Of a stretch of DNA of 8,798 nt, positions 1 to 5,187 are shown piece by piece. Location of the stretch: NCBI GenBank assembly GCA_034667245.1, contig JAXDKI010000531.1, positions 1-8,798 on the forward strand. Direction: 5' to 3'. Within the stretch, counting starts at the first letter, position 1. Each line of letters starts with the position of its first letter. The stretch comes from DATBFX01 sp034667245. GTDB taxonomy: Bacteria; Chloroflexota; Chloroflexia; Thermomicrobiales; UBA6265. Under the pieces are notes generated by a model that had not been told where the DNA came from, did no database searches, and saw only the letters and a program-made list of their open reading frames with translations. A program made the translations under genes and the position numbers.

Positions 1-118
1 AGACGGCCGGTGCGGCGTGGGGAGGGGCGCTGTGCGCGCACGGATGGGATCCACCCCAGCTCTCCTGCCGATCACCAGGGGCGCCGTCGCCGATTAGTGC
101 TGTCACCCGCTCCGCTTA

Positions 119-354
119 ATGGCGGCCGAATGGCGAGCCGACAGGATCGCCGCGGCGCGGGAGCAGATGGAAGCACCGGCGTTCGCGGCGGCCTGGGAGG
201 CGGGCCGGGCGCTGCCGCTTGACGCGGCAATGGCCGAGGCCCTCGCGTTTACGTCCGAGCCGGTCCCGCCCGCGCCTTCCGGTCCCCGCACGCGCCCGCC
301 GCGCCCTTCGGTCTGACCTCCCGCGAGCGCGAAGTCCTGCGGCTGCTCGTCCAT
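119..354 (+). pseudogene. Decayed C-terminal remnant of a LuxR/LAL-type transcriptional regulator
   Basis: Bases 119-~300 encode a segment (MAAEWRADRIAAAREQM, then FAAAWEAGRALPLDAAMAEAL) that resembles the stretch just before the helix-turn-helix domain in large LuxR-type ATPase regulators. That frame stops at 316. The expected start of the LuxR HTH, FGLTSREREVLRLLV (307-351), lies in another frame, so a frameshift falls somewhere in about 265-306. After LRLLV the usual continuation (EGRSNREIA-like) is missing; the frame runs through unrelated residues to a TAG at 397-399, inside the 3' end of the convergent ribH. The gene therefore has at least one frameshift and has lost most of its DNA-binding domain. 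A stop at 98-100 closes the upstream frame, and I recognise nothing in 1-118. Nothing else is supported in 1-371, including no clear terminator for the rib operon. Family recognition is from memory of the motif pattern. Confidence 0.6.
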
Positions 355-371
355 CGGTACGGGGAGGGCGG

Positions 372-881
372 CTATCGATCGGCGGCCACGCGGGCCTGGT
401 AGGTCCCGTCCATCGCCGCGAGGAGGTTCGCCATCTCGATCGCGGTCACCGCCGCCTCGAATCCCTTGTTGCCGGCCTTGGTCCCGGCCCGCTCAATCGC
501 CTGCTCGATCGTGTCGGTCGTCAGCACGCCGAAAACGACCGGGACGCCCGAGTTGAGCGCGACGGTGGCGATCCCCTTCGCCACCTCGCCGGCGACATAG
601 TCGAAGTGGGAGGTCGCCCCGCGGATCACGGCGCCGAGGCAGATGATCGCATCGTGGTTGCCGCCGCGGGCCATCCGCTGGGCCACGAGCGGAATTTCGA
701 ACGATCCCGGACACCAAGCGACCGTGATGTCCGATGGCGCCACCTCATGCCGCCGCAGTCCGTCCAGCGCACCTTCGAGCAGCTTACCGCCGATGAACTC
801 ATTGAAGCGAGCGATGACGATACCGAAGCGTCGCCCCCGCCCGGTCAACATTCCCTCAATGGTGGTCACGTCCTGAAGCAT
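372..881 (-). CDS. ribH: 6,7-dimethyl-8-ribityllumazine synthase (lumazine synthase)
   Basis: The 169-residue product condenses 5-amino-6-ribitylamino-uracil with 3,4-dihydroxy-2-butanone 4-phosphate to give 6,7-dimethyl-8-ribityllumazine, the penultimate step of riboflavin synthesis. It acts in the cytoplasm, normally as a pentamer or 60-mer capsid. Visible family motifs are RFNEFI (25-30), PGSFEIP (58-64), GAVIRGATSHFDYV (83-96) with the conserved active-site His92, and GVLTTDTIEQAIERAGTKAG (118-137) with the conserved Arg131. Length is slightly above the usual ~155 residues because of a short C-terminal tail. The ATG at 881 follows GAGGGAAC, a suitable ribosome-binding site, 13 bases after the ribBA stop. 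It is the last gene of the rib operon; its 3' end meets the decayed plus-strand regulator and no intrinsic terminator is evident downstream. Confidence 0.97.
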   Translation of the reverse strand: MLQDVTTIEGMLTGRGRRFGIVIARFNEFIGGKLLEGALDGLRRHEVAPSDITVAWCPGSFEIPLVAQRMARGGNHDAIICLGAVIRGATSHFDYVAGEVAKGIATVALNSGVPVVFGVLTTDTIEQAIERAGTKAGNKGFEAAVTAIEMANLLAAMDGTYQARVAADR

Positions 882-894
882 GTTCCCTCATCTC

Positions 895-2136
895 TTAGCC
901 GACGGCGAGTTCGCCGTCCACGATCGTGACGTCTGTTTTCAACAGGTGTCCCAGCTTCTGCCGTTTGACCTCGAGATAACGCCGGTTGTCGGCACCCGGC
1001 GCGATGACGATCGGGACTCGGTCCACGATCTCCAGCCCATGCCCGGCCAGGCCCACGACCTTGCGCGGGTTGTTCGTCAAGAGCCGCAGTCGCCGCGCGC
1101 CGAGGTCGCGCAGGATCTGGGCGCCGAGACCGTAGGTCCGGAGGTCGGCCGGAAAACCGAGCCGCTCGTTGGCCTCGACGGTGTCCAATCCCTGGTCTTG
1201 AAGCTGGTACGCCCGAAGCTTGTTGTGGAGACCGATGCCCCGTCCTTCCTGTCGCAGGTAAAGTAGAACGCCCCGCTCCTCGGCCGCGATGAGCGCTAAT
1301 GCTCGTTCCAGTTGCTCGCCACAGTCGCACCGGCCCGATCCGAAGACGTCCCCGGTCAGACACTCGGAGTGAACTCGCACCAGGACTGGCTCGTCGTCGT
1401 CGACGGTCCCCATCGTCAGCGCCAAATCCGGGTTGGGATACAACGGGTTCTCGTACGCGGTCACGGCGAACGTCCCGAAGGGGGTTGGCAGATGGGTGGT
1501 GGCTCCACGCCGGACCAGAGTCTCGTGCTGGCTCCGATAGGCGATCAGGTCGGCGACTGACATGATTCCAATCTCGTGCTCCGCTGAGACCCGTTCCAGA
1601 TCCGGCATCCGTGCCATCGTTCCGTCGTCGGCCATCACCTCGCAAATAGCGGTCGCCGGCGCCAATCCCGCCAGCCGTGCAAGGTCGACGGACGCTTCTG
1701 TCTGTCCGGCCCGGACCAGCACGCCCCCGTCCCTGGCCCGGAGGGGGAAGACGTGCCCAGGGCGGGCGAGGTCGTTCGAAGTCGTCGCCGGGTCGGCGAG
1801 GAGGCGGATGGTGCGGGCACGGTCGGGTGCGGAGATGCCAGTGGTGACGCCCGTCTTGGCCTCCACCGAGACGGTGAAGGCGGTGCCAAACCCGGAAGAA
1901 TTCTGGTCTGGCGGCACCATCAGCGGCAGCTGGAGCGCATCTAGCCGCTCCCCCGTCATCGCCACACAGATCAAGCCGCGCCCGTAACGGGCCATGAAAT
2001 TGATCGCCGCGGGCGTCACACACTGGGCGGCAATTGCCTGGTCACCCTCATTCTCGCGGTCCTCATCGTCGACGATGAGGACGAACTTGCCCTGCCGCAG
2101 GTCGGCGATTGCCTGTTCGATCGACACGTGGGGCAT
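895..2136 (-). CDS. ribBA: Bifunctional 3,4-dihydroxy-2-butanone 4-phosphate synthase / GTP cyclohydrolase II
   Basis: A 413-residue cytoplasmic fusion supplying both precursors of riboflavin. The RibB half (about 1-205) makes dihydroxybutanone phosphate from ribulose 5-phosphate; it shows VDDEDRENEGD (22-32), GTAFTV (84-89), RPGHVFPLRARDGGVLVRAG (125-144) and AICEVMADDGTMAR (163-176). The RibA half (about 206-413) opens GTP; it shows VRVHSECLTGDVFG (253-266), SGRCDCGEQL (267-276) with zinc ligands Cys259, Cys270 and Cys272, LRQEGRGIGLHNKL (294-307) and LLTNNPRK (352-359). One oddity: the usual GHTEA motif reads GQTEA, placing Gln145 where E. coli RibB has the metal-binding His153. The codon is CAG at 1702-1704. 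The start at 2136 is chosen because MPHVSIEQAIADL begins the family alignment and GAGGAAGGAAC lies just upstream; the 42 extra in-frame codons upstream are ribE antiframe. It lies 25 bases after ribE and 13 before ribH. Confidence 0.96.
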   Translation of the reverse strand: MPHVSIEQAIADLRQGKFVLIVDDEDRENEGDQAIAAQCVTPAAINFMARYGRGLICVAMTGERLDALQLPLMVPPDQNSSGFGTAFTVSVEAKTGVTTGISAPDRARTIRLLADPATTSNDLARPGHVFPLRARDGGVLVRAGQTEASVDLARLAGLAPATAICEVMADDGTMARMPDLERVSAEHEIGIMSVADLIAYRSQHETLVRRGATTHLPTPFGTFAVTAYENPLYPNPDLALTMGTVDDDEPVLVRVHSECLTGDVFGSGRCDCGEQLERALALIAAEERGVLLYLRQEGRGIGLHNKLRAYQLQDQGLDTVEANERLGFPADLRTYGLGAQILRDLGARRLRLLTNNPRKVVGLAGHGLEIVDRVPIVIAPGADNRRYLEVKRQKLGHLLKTDVTIVDGELAVG

Positions 2137-2161
2137 CACGTTCCTTCCTCTTGATCGTGGT

Positions 2162-2797
2162 TTAGGCGAACCCCGCGCGGCGGAGCAGATCCACGTTGAC
2201 GGCGCGATCCGTCGGACTTCCCAGGAGTCTTTCCACGTACTTGGCGACGACGTCGACCTCAAGGTTGACCGCCGCCCCCGGCTTCTTGTTTGGAAGTGTG
2301 ATCGCTTGCTGAGTGTGGTAGACGAGAGAGACGTCGAATCCGTCCGGCCGCAGTTCCGCCACGGTCAGACTGGCGCCGTCGACGGCGACATAGCCACGCT
2401 CGACGACGTAGCACAGCAGCGCGGGCGGGGCGGCAATTTGGACGATGAGTGAGGGGCCCTCGCCCGTGGTGCCGACGATTCGTCCGACCCCATCGACGTG
2501 GCCCTGGACGTAGTGGCCGCCCAGCCGCTGTCCAGCCGCCACCGATCGCTCCAGGTTGACCCGATCCCCGGGCCGCAACGCGCCCAGGTTGCTGCGCCGG
2601 AGCGTGACGGGCTGAACGTCGGCACGGAAGGAATGCTTGCCGAGCTCGGTAACGGTGAGGCAGACGCCGTTGACGGCGATGCTGTCACCGAGCCCGGTGC
2701 CCTCCAGGGCGGTGGCGCAACGCACGATGAGTGGCGCACGCTCGGTCAAGCCGATTCGCTCGATGTGGCCGATTTCCTCGACGATCCCCGTGAACAC
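2162..2797 (-). CDS. ribE: Riboflavin synthase, alpha subunit type
   Basis: A 211-residue enzyme that dismutates two 6,7-dimethyl-8-ribityllumazine molecules into riboflavin and the pyrimidine precursor, normally as a homotrimer. It has the two tandem lumazine-binding domains of the family: domain 1 begins with the conserved MFTGIVEEIG and carries GDSIAVNGVCLTV (37-49); domain 2 follows GGHYVQGHVDG (93-103) and carries GYVAVDGASLTV (135-146). The C-terminal NLEVDVVAKYVERLL (178-192) is also typical. The start is a GTG at 2797, selected because family members begin MFTGIVEE and because GGGAGGGAGC lies about 8 bases upstream. It starts one base after the ribD stop, so the two are probably translationally coupled. 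The product feeds on RibH output encoded two genes downstream. The symbol ribE follows the alpha-subunit usage; E. coli calls it ribC. Confidence 0.96.
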   Translation of the reverse strand: MFTGIVEEIGHIERIGLTERAPLIVRCATALEGTGLGDSIAVNGVCLTVTELGKHSFRADVQPVTLRRSNLGALRPGDRVNLERSVAAGQRLGGHYVQGHVDGVGRIVGTTGEGPSLIVQIAAPPALLCYVVERGYVAVDGASLTVAELRPDGFDVSLVYHTQQAITLPNKKPGAAVNLEVDVVAKYVERLLGSPTDRAVNVDLLRRAGFA

Positions 2798-2798
2798 G

Positions 2799-3953
2799 TC
2801 AGGCTCCCTCCCGGTCGGGTCCGGATGTGTCGACTCGGCCCTGAAGCAAAAGGTCGCCGCCGAGTCGCTGCAGCGTGACGTCCCGAAGCTGCCATGCCGC
2901 CGACATCGTTGCCACGCCGCACCCGCCAACGGGGCCAGGGGCATCGCGGCCGCCAACGACGACCGGTGCGATGAAAGCCGCGACCCGGTCGACGAGCTTG
3001 GCGTCGAACAGGGAACCGTGCAGACGGCTCCCGCCTTCAACGAGGAGACTGTTGATTCCCCGTCCCCCCAGGTGGTCCAGCAATCCACCGAGGTCAACGA
3101 GCGGACCGTCTCCAGCGGTGACCTGTTCGACGCCGCCTGGGGCGAGCGCGGCACGCCAGTCCGGCAAGGCCGAGGCCGTGGTGGCGACGAGGGTTTTCCC
3201 CGGAAGCGCCGGATCGAAGACCCGAGCAGCACGCGGAGTGGTCCCTCGACCGTCGATCACGATCCGGAGTGGGTGATGCGGGCCGCCATCCCCCGCGAGT
3301 TCGGCCGGCAGGCGGGTCGTTAGCAACGGATCATCCAGGCGAACGGTACCGGTACCGACCATGATCGCGTCGGCCTGATCGCGCAAGATCTGGGCGGAGA
3401 CTCGGCTTTCCTCGCCGGTGATCCACCGGCTTTGTCCGGTGCGCGTCGCGATCCGTCCGTCGAGCGTCATCGCGTACTTGGCGATCACCATCGGCCGGCC
3501 GGTGCGAATGCGGGTGAAGTACCCCTCGTTGAGGCTCGAGGCCTCCACCGCCCCCACTCCAACTGCGACCGCGATGCCCGCCTCTCGCAGGCGGCTAATC
3601 CCGCCTCCGTTTACCAGCGGGAAGGGGTCGGCGACCGCGACGACACACCGGGCTATCCCGGCCGCAATGATGGCGTCGGCGCACGGAGGGGTCCGGCCGT
3701 GATGGCAACATGGTTCGAGCGTGACGTAGAGGGTCGCCCCGGCTGCTCGCCCGCCCGCCTCCGCAAGCGCGACCGCCTCCGCGTGTGGACCGCCGGGAGG
3801 ACGGGTCCAACCCTGGCCGACGATCGCGTCGTTTCGCACCACCACGGCGCCGACCGCCGGGTTTGGCGCCGTCCGGCCGAGCGCGCGGCGTGCGAGCGCC
3901 AGCGCCTCATTCATGAACTGATCGTCAGTTGGTCCGTGCGCCACCTGGCCCAT
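2799..3953 (-). CDS. ribD: Bifunctional diaminohydroxyphosphoribosylaminopyrimidine deaminase / 5-amino-6-(5-phosphoribosylamino)uracil reductase
   Basis: A 384-residue cytoplasmic enzyme for the second and third steps from GTP. The N-terminal deaminase domain (about 10-150) shows APNPAVGAVVV (29-39), PHAEAVALAEAGG (56-68) and LEPCCHHGRTPPCADA (79-94); His57, Glu59, Cys82 and Cys91 are the expected zinc and proton-relay residues. The C-terminal reductase domain shows AKYAMTLDGRIATRTGQSRW (158-177), VGTGTVRLDDPLLT (199-212) and LLVEGGSRLHGSLF (303-316). The usual DPNP near residue 109 reads DPFP, a minor deviation. It is the first gene after the FMN riboswitch. The start at 3953 is uncertain: homologues have only a few residues before the Asp/Glu-rich [FY]M corresponding to DDQFM (10-14), but no good ribosome-binding site precedes the ATG; GTG at codon 4 or ATG at codon 14 remain possible. 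Confidence 0.95.
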   Translation of the reverse strand: MGQVAHGPTDDQFMNEALALARRALGRTAPNPAVGAVVVRNDAIVGQGWTRPPGGPHAEAVALAEAGGRAAGATLYVTLEPCCHHGRTPPCADAIIAAGIARCVVAVADPFPLVNGGGISRLREAGIAVAVGVGAVEASSLNEGYFTRIRTGRPMVIAKYAMTLDGRIATRTGQSRWITGEESRVSAQILRDQADAIMVGTGTVRLDDPLLTTRLPAELAGDGGPHHPLRIVIDGRGTTPRAARVFDPALPGKTLVATTASALPDWRAALAPGGVEQVTAGDGPLVDLGGLLDHLGGRGINSLLVEGGSRLHGSLFDAKLVDRVAAFIAPVVVGGRDAPGPVGGCGVATMSAAWQLRDVTLQRLGGDLLLQGRVDTSGPDREGA

Positions 3954-3985
3954 CCGTCGCGAACGCGGTCGGCCCTCGGTGACAC

Positions 3986-4012
3986 AAAAAAACCGAGGGC
4001 GGCCGCCCTCGG
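3986..4012 (-). terminator. Intrinsic terminator of the FMN riboswitch
   Basis: On the minus strand the perfect 20-base palindrome CCGAGGGCGGCCGCCCTCGG (4012-3993) is followed at once by seven T residues (3992-3986). It folds as an 8-bp GC-rich stem with a GGCC loop, a textbook Rho-independent terminator. It stands between the RFN element and ribD, about 33 bases before the ribD ATG, so it is the probable output of the riboswitch: premature termination when FMN is bound. The regulatory role is inferred from position. A further copy of the 5' arm lies downstream at 3971-3979. Confidence 0.85.
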
Positions 4013-4071
4013 GTGATGGTGGGGTGCGCTATCGCCAACGGACGGAAACGCATGCACCCAATCCGGGCACA

Positions 4072-4088
4072 CGTCGCTCCTCCCGACG
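4072..4088 (-). promoter_or_regulatory. Small leader hairpin presenting a Shine-Dalgarno-like loop
   Basis: On the minus strand CGTCG (4088-4084) and CGACG (4076-4072) form a 5-bp stem around the loop GGAGGAG (4083-4077). It sits 8 bases after the 3' strand of riboswitch helix P1. Part of it (ACCGTCGG, 4090-4083) is also perfectly complementary to CCGACGGT (4126-4119) inside the RFN core, so hairpin and core pairing are mutually exclusive. This makes it a candidate switching element between aptamer and terminator. A GTG overlaps its base at 4072. The pairings are seen directly; a regulatory role is inferred. Confidence 0.4.
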
Positions 4089-4096
4089 GTTCGCGC

Positions 4097-4222
4097 GCCT
4101 TCTCCCATCCGGACTGTTACCGTCGGCCCCGGAGTTTCACCGGATCTGCACCGTTACCGGTGCTCGCGGGCTGTACCGCCGGTCGGGAATTGGGGGTAGC
4201 CCCCGCACCCGGCCCTGAAGGC
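4097..4222 (-). promoter_or_regulatory. FMN riboswitch (RFN element)
   Basis: The minus strand carries the conserved RFN blocks in order: GCCTTCAGGG (4222-4213), CCCGACCGGCGGT (4187-4175), AGCCCGCGAG (near 4172-4163), ATCCGGTGAAACTCCGGGG (near 4145-4127) and GGATGGGAGAAGG (4110-4098). Helix P1 pairs GCCTTC (4222-4217) with GAAGGC (4102-4097). P2 has an added hairpin GGGGG-CTA-CCCCC (4204-4192). The variable arm GCACCG/CGGTGC (4163-4148) is capped by a GTAA tetraloop. The family binds FMN in nascent mRNA and represses flavin genes; its location directly upstream of ribD and of an intrinsic terminator indicates control of ribD-ribE-ribBA-ribH by transcription attenuation. The predicted transcription start lies about five bases upstream, so the aptamer forms the very 5' end of the mRNA. 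Confidence 0.95.
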
Positions 4223-4233
4223 TTGCTCGCCGC

Positions 4234-4263
4234 ATGATAGACGTAACGTTGATCCGCGATCAA
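4234..4263 (-). promoter_or_regulatory. Predicted sigma70-type promoter of the rib operon
   Basis: On the minus strand TTGATC (4263-4258) and TATCAT (4239-4234) are separated by 18 bases. The -10 differs from TATAAT at one position and the -35 keeps the leading TTGA. Counting about seven bases beyond the -10 puts transcription start near 4227, only about five bases before the riboswitch P1 helix, which is the spacing expected for an RFN leader. The -35 box lies in the right half of the palindrome at 4248-4264. The assignment is by pattern and position. Confidence 0.65.
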
Positions 4264-4264
4264 C
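4248..4264. repeat. Perfect inverted repeat overlapping the rib promoter -35
   Basis: GTTGATC (4248-4254), CGC, GATCAAC (4258-4264): a 7-bp palindrome with a 3-base centre. Its right half contains the predicted -35 box of the rib promoter. It could be an operator for a dimeric regulator or chance; no regulator is assigned. Confidence 0.45.
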
Positions 4265-4275
4265 CCATACCTGAT

Positions 4276-4290
4276 GTCGATGCAATCGAC
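4276..4290. repeat. Perfect inverted repeat upstream of the rib promoter
   Basis: GTCGAT (4276-4281), GCA, ATCGAC (4285-4290): a 6-bp palindrome with a 3-base centre, 11 bases upstream of the palindrome that covers the -35. The same 3-base spacing in both palindromes and the shared GATC/ATCGA core suggest, weakly, paired protein-binding sites. Function unknown. Confidence 0.35.
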
Positions 4291-4329
4291 GCCAGCGGCC
4301 ACGTCCCCCTGCTGCCACCCGATCCAAGG

Positions 4330-4365
4330 TCGATCGCGCTCATCCGAGGCGGTGAGCGCGATCGA
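4330..4365. terminator. Long GC-rich hairpin downstream of menG (terminator-like, no T-tract)
   Basis: TCGATCGCGCTCA (4330-4342) and TGAGCGCGATCGA (4353-4365) are exact reverse complements, a 13-bp stem around a 10-base loop. It lies about 55 bases beyond the menG stop and about 65 bases before the rib promoter. No T-run follows on either strand, so it is not a classical intrinsic terminator. It may end or protect the 3' end of the men mRNA, or be a protein-binding palindrome. The structure is certain, the role is not. Confidence 0.5.
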
Positions 4366-4419
4366 TCAATGGCGCGCTTCCGCCAGGGTTCAGGAGTCGC
4401 GCGCCCTCGCTCCTCACGG

Positions 4420-5187
4420 TCACGCGCGGGGCGCCGCCTTAACGCCGACGTGCAGGGCGACGGTGCCGGCGCCAAGCAACCGATAGGAGACATCGGCTAG
4501 ACCGGCGCGGCGCATCAGTTCCGCCAGCGCGTCGGCGGAGGGGAAGGCGGCAACCGACGAGGGGAGGTAACGGTAGGCCTCTTTGTCGCCGCTCAGGAGC
4601 CCGCCGATTGTGGGAACGATGTTGGAGAAGTACCAGGCGAAGAGCCGACCGAGCACCGGACGCCGGAACGGCGTCAATTCGAGGCAGACGAGACGACCGC
4701 CTGGCCCGAGGACGCGACTCATCTCCCGCAACGCCGCTTCGTAATCTGCCATATTGCGCAGCCCGAAGGAGACGGTGCAGGCGGCGAACTGGCCGTCCGC
4801 GAAGGGCAGGCTGAGCGCGTCGCCGACGACCAACGCGACGTCCCGCTGACCGCGGGTCTTCATGGCGGCCGCGCGAACCATCGGGGCGGCGGCGTCGAGC
4901 CCGACCACCCGTTTCGCGCCTGCCGCGTTCAGCGCCAGCGCCAAGTCGCCGGTTCCGGTCGCCAAGTCGAGAACCGGAGCCGCGTTCGGAGCCCCCCCCA
5001 CCGCGATGCGTGCTGCCAGCCTCCGCCAGGCGACGTCGCGGCCTCCGGTCATCAGCCGGTTCATCGTGTCGTAGCGGCGGACAATTCGACCGAACATCTC
5101 CCGGACTTGCCGGGCATCGCGGAGCGCGCCAGGGCGGGCACCCGATCGGGTTGCCTTGTTCCCCGGTTGATGCGGACGCTCAGGCAT
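4420..5187 (-). CDS. menG: Demethylmenaquinone methyltransferase (UbiE/MenG family)
   Basis: A 255-residue class I SAM-dependent methyltransferase that C-methylates demethylmenaquinone to menaquinone, the last step of the pathway. Visible motifs: RRYDTMNRLMTGGRDVAWRR (37-56), the SAM-binding motif I VLDLATGTGDLALAL (72-86), VVGLDAA (94-100) with the ribose-binding acidic residue, GDALSLPFADGQF (122-134) and TVSFGLRNM (138-146), then YRYLPSSVAAFPS (206-218), all typical of UbiE/MenG. Length is close to the family norm (~235-250), with a short basic N-terminal extension. The start at 5187 is preceded by GGGAGC about 10 bases upstream and overlaps the end of menE by 8 bases, indicating coupling; further in-frame upstream codons are antiframe of menE. 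If ubiquinone were also made it could serve both pathways, but the neighbours indicate menaquinone. It is the last gene of the men run. Confidence 0.94.
   Translation of the reverse strand: MPERPHQPGNKATRSGARPGALRDARQVREMFGRIVRRYDTMNRLMTGGRDVAWRRLAARIAVGGAPNAAPVLDLATGTGDLALALNAAGAKRVVGLDAAAPMVRAAAMKTRGQRDVALVVGDALSLPFADGQFAACTVSFGLRNMADYEAALREMSRVLGPGGRLVCLELTPFRRPVLGRLFAWYFSNIVPTIGGLLSGDKEAYRYLPSSVAAFPSADALAELMRRAGLADVSYRLLGAGTVALHVGVKAAPRA

Noticed and set aside
219..929. Plus-strand open frame of 236 codons across ribH
   Set aside because: Arg/Pro-rich composition and exact opposition to well-supported ribH; a typical antisense shadow in GC-rich DNA.
866..2023. Minus-strand open frame of 385 codons in another frame of ribBA
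   Set aside because: Low-complexity Arg/Gly/Pro-rich translation with no family motif; ribBA in the other frame has complete domains and a ribosome-binding site.
2137..2262. Upstream extension of ribBA by 42 codons
   Set aside because: The extension overlaps ribE in another frame and has no family similarity; MPHVSIEQ at 2136 has a strong ribosome-binding site.
2637..3323. Plus-strand open frame of 228 codons opposite ribE/ribD
   Set aside because: No recognisable motif, no start signal, lies wholly antisense to ribD and ribE.
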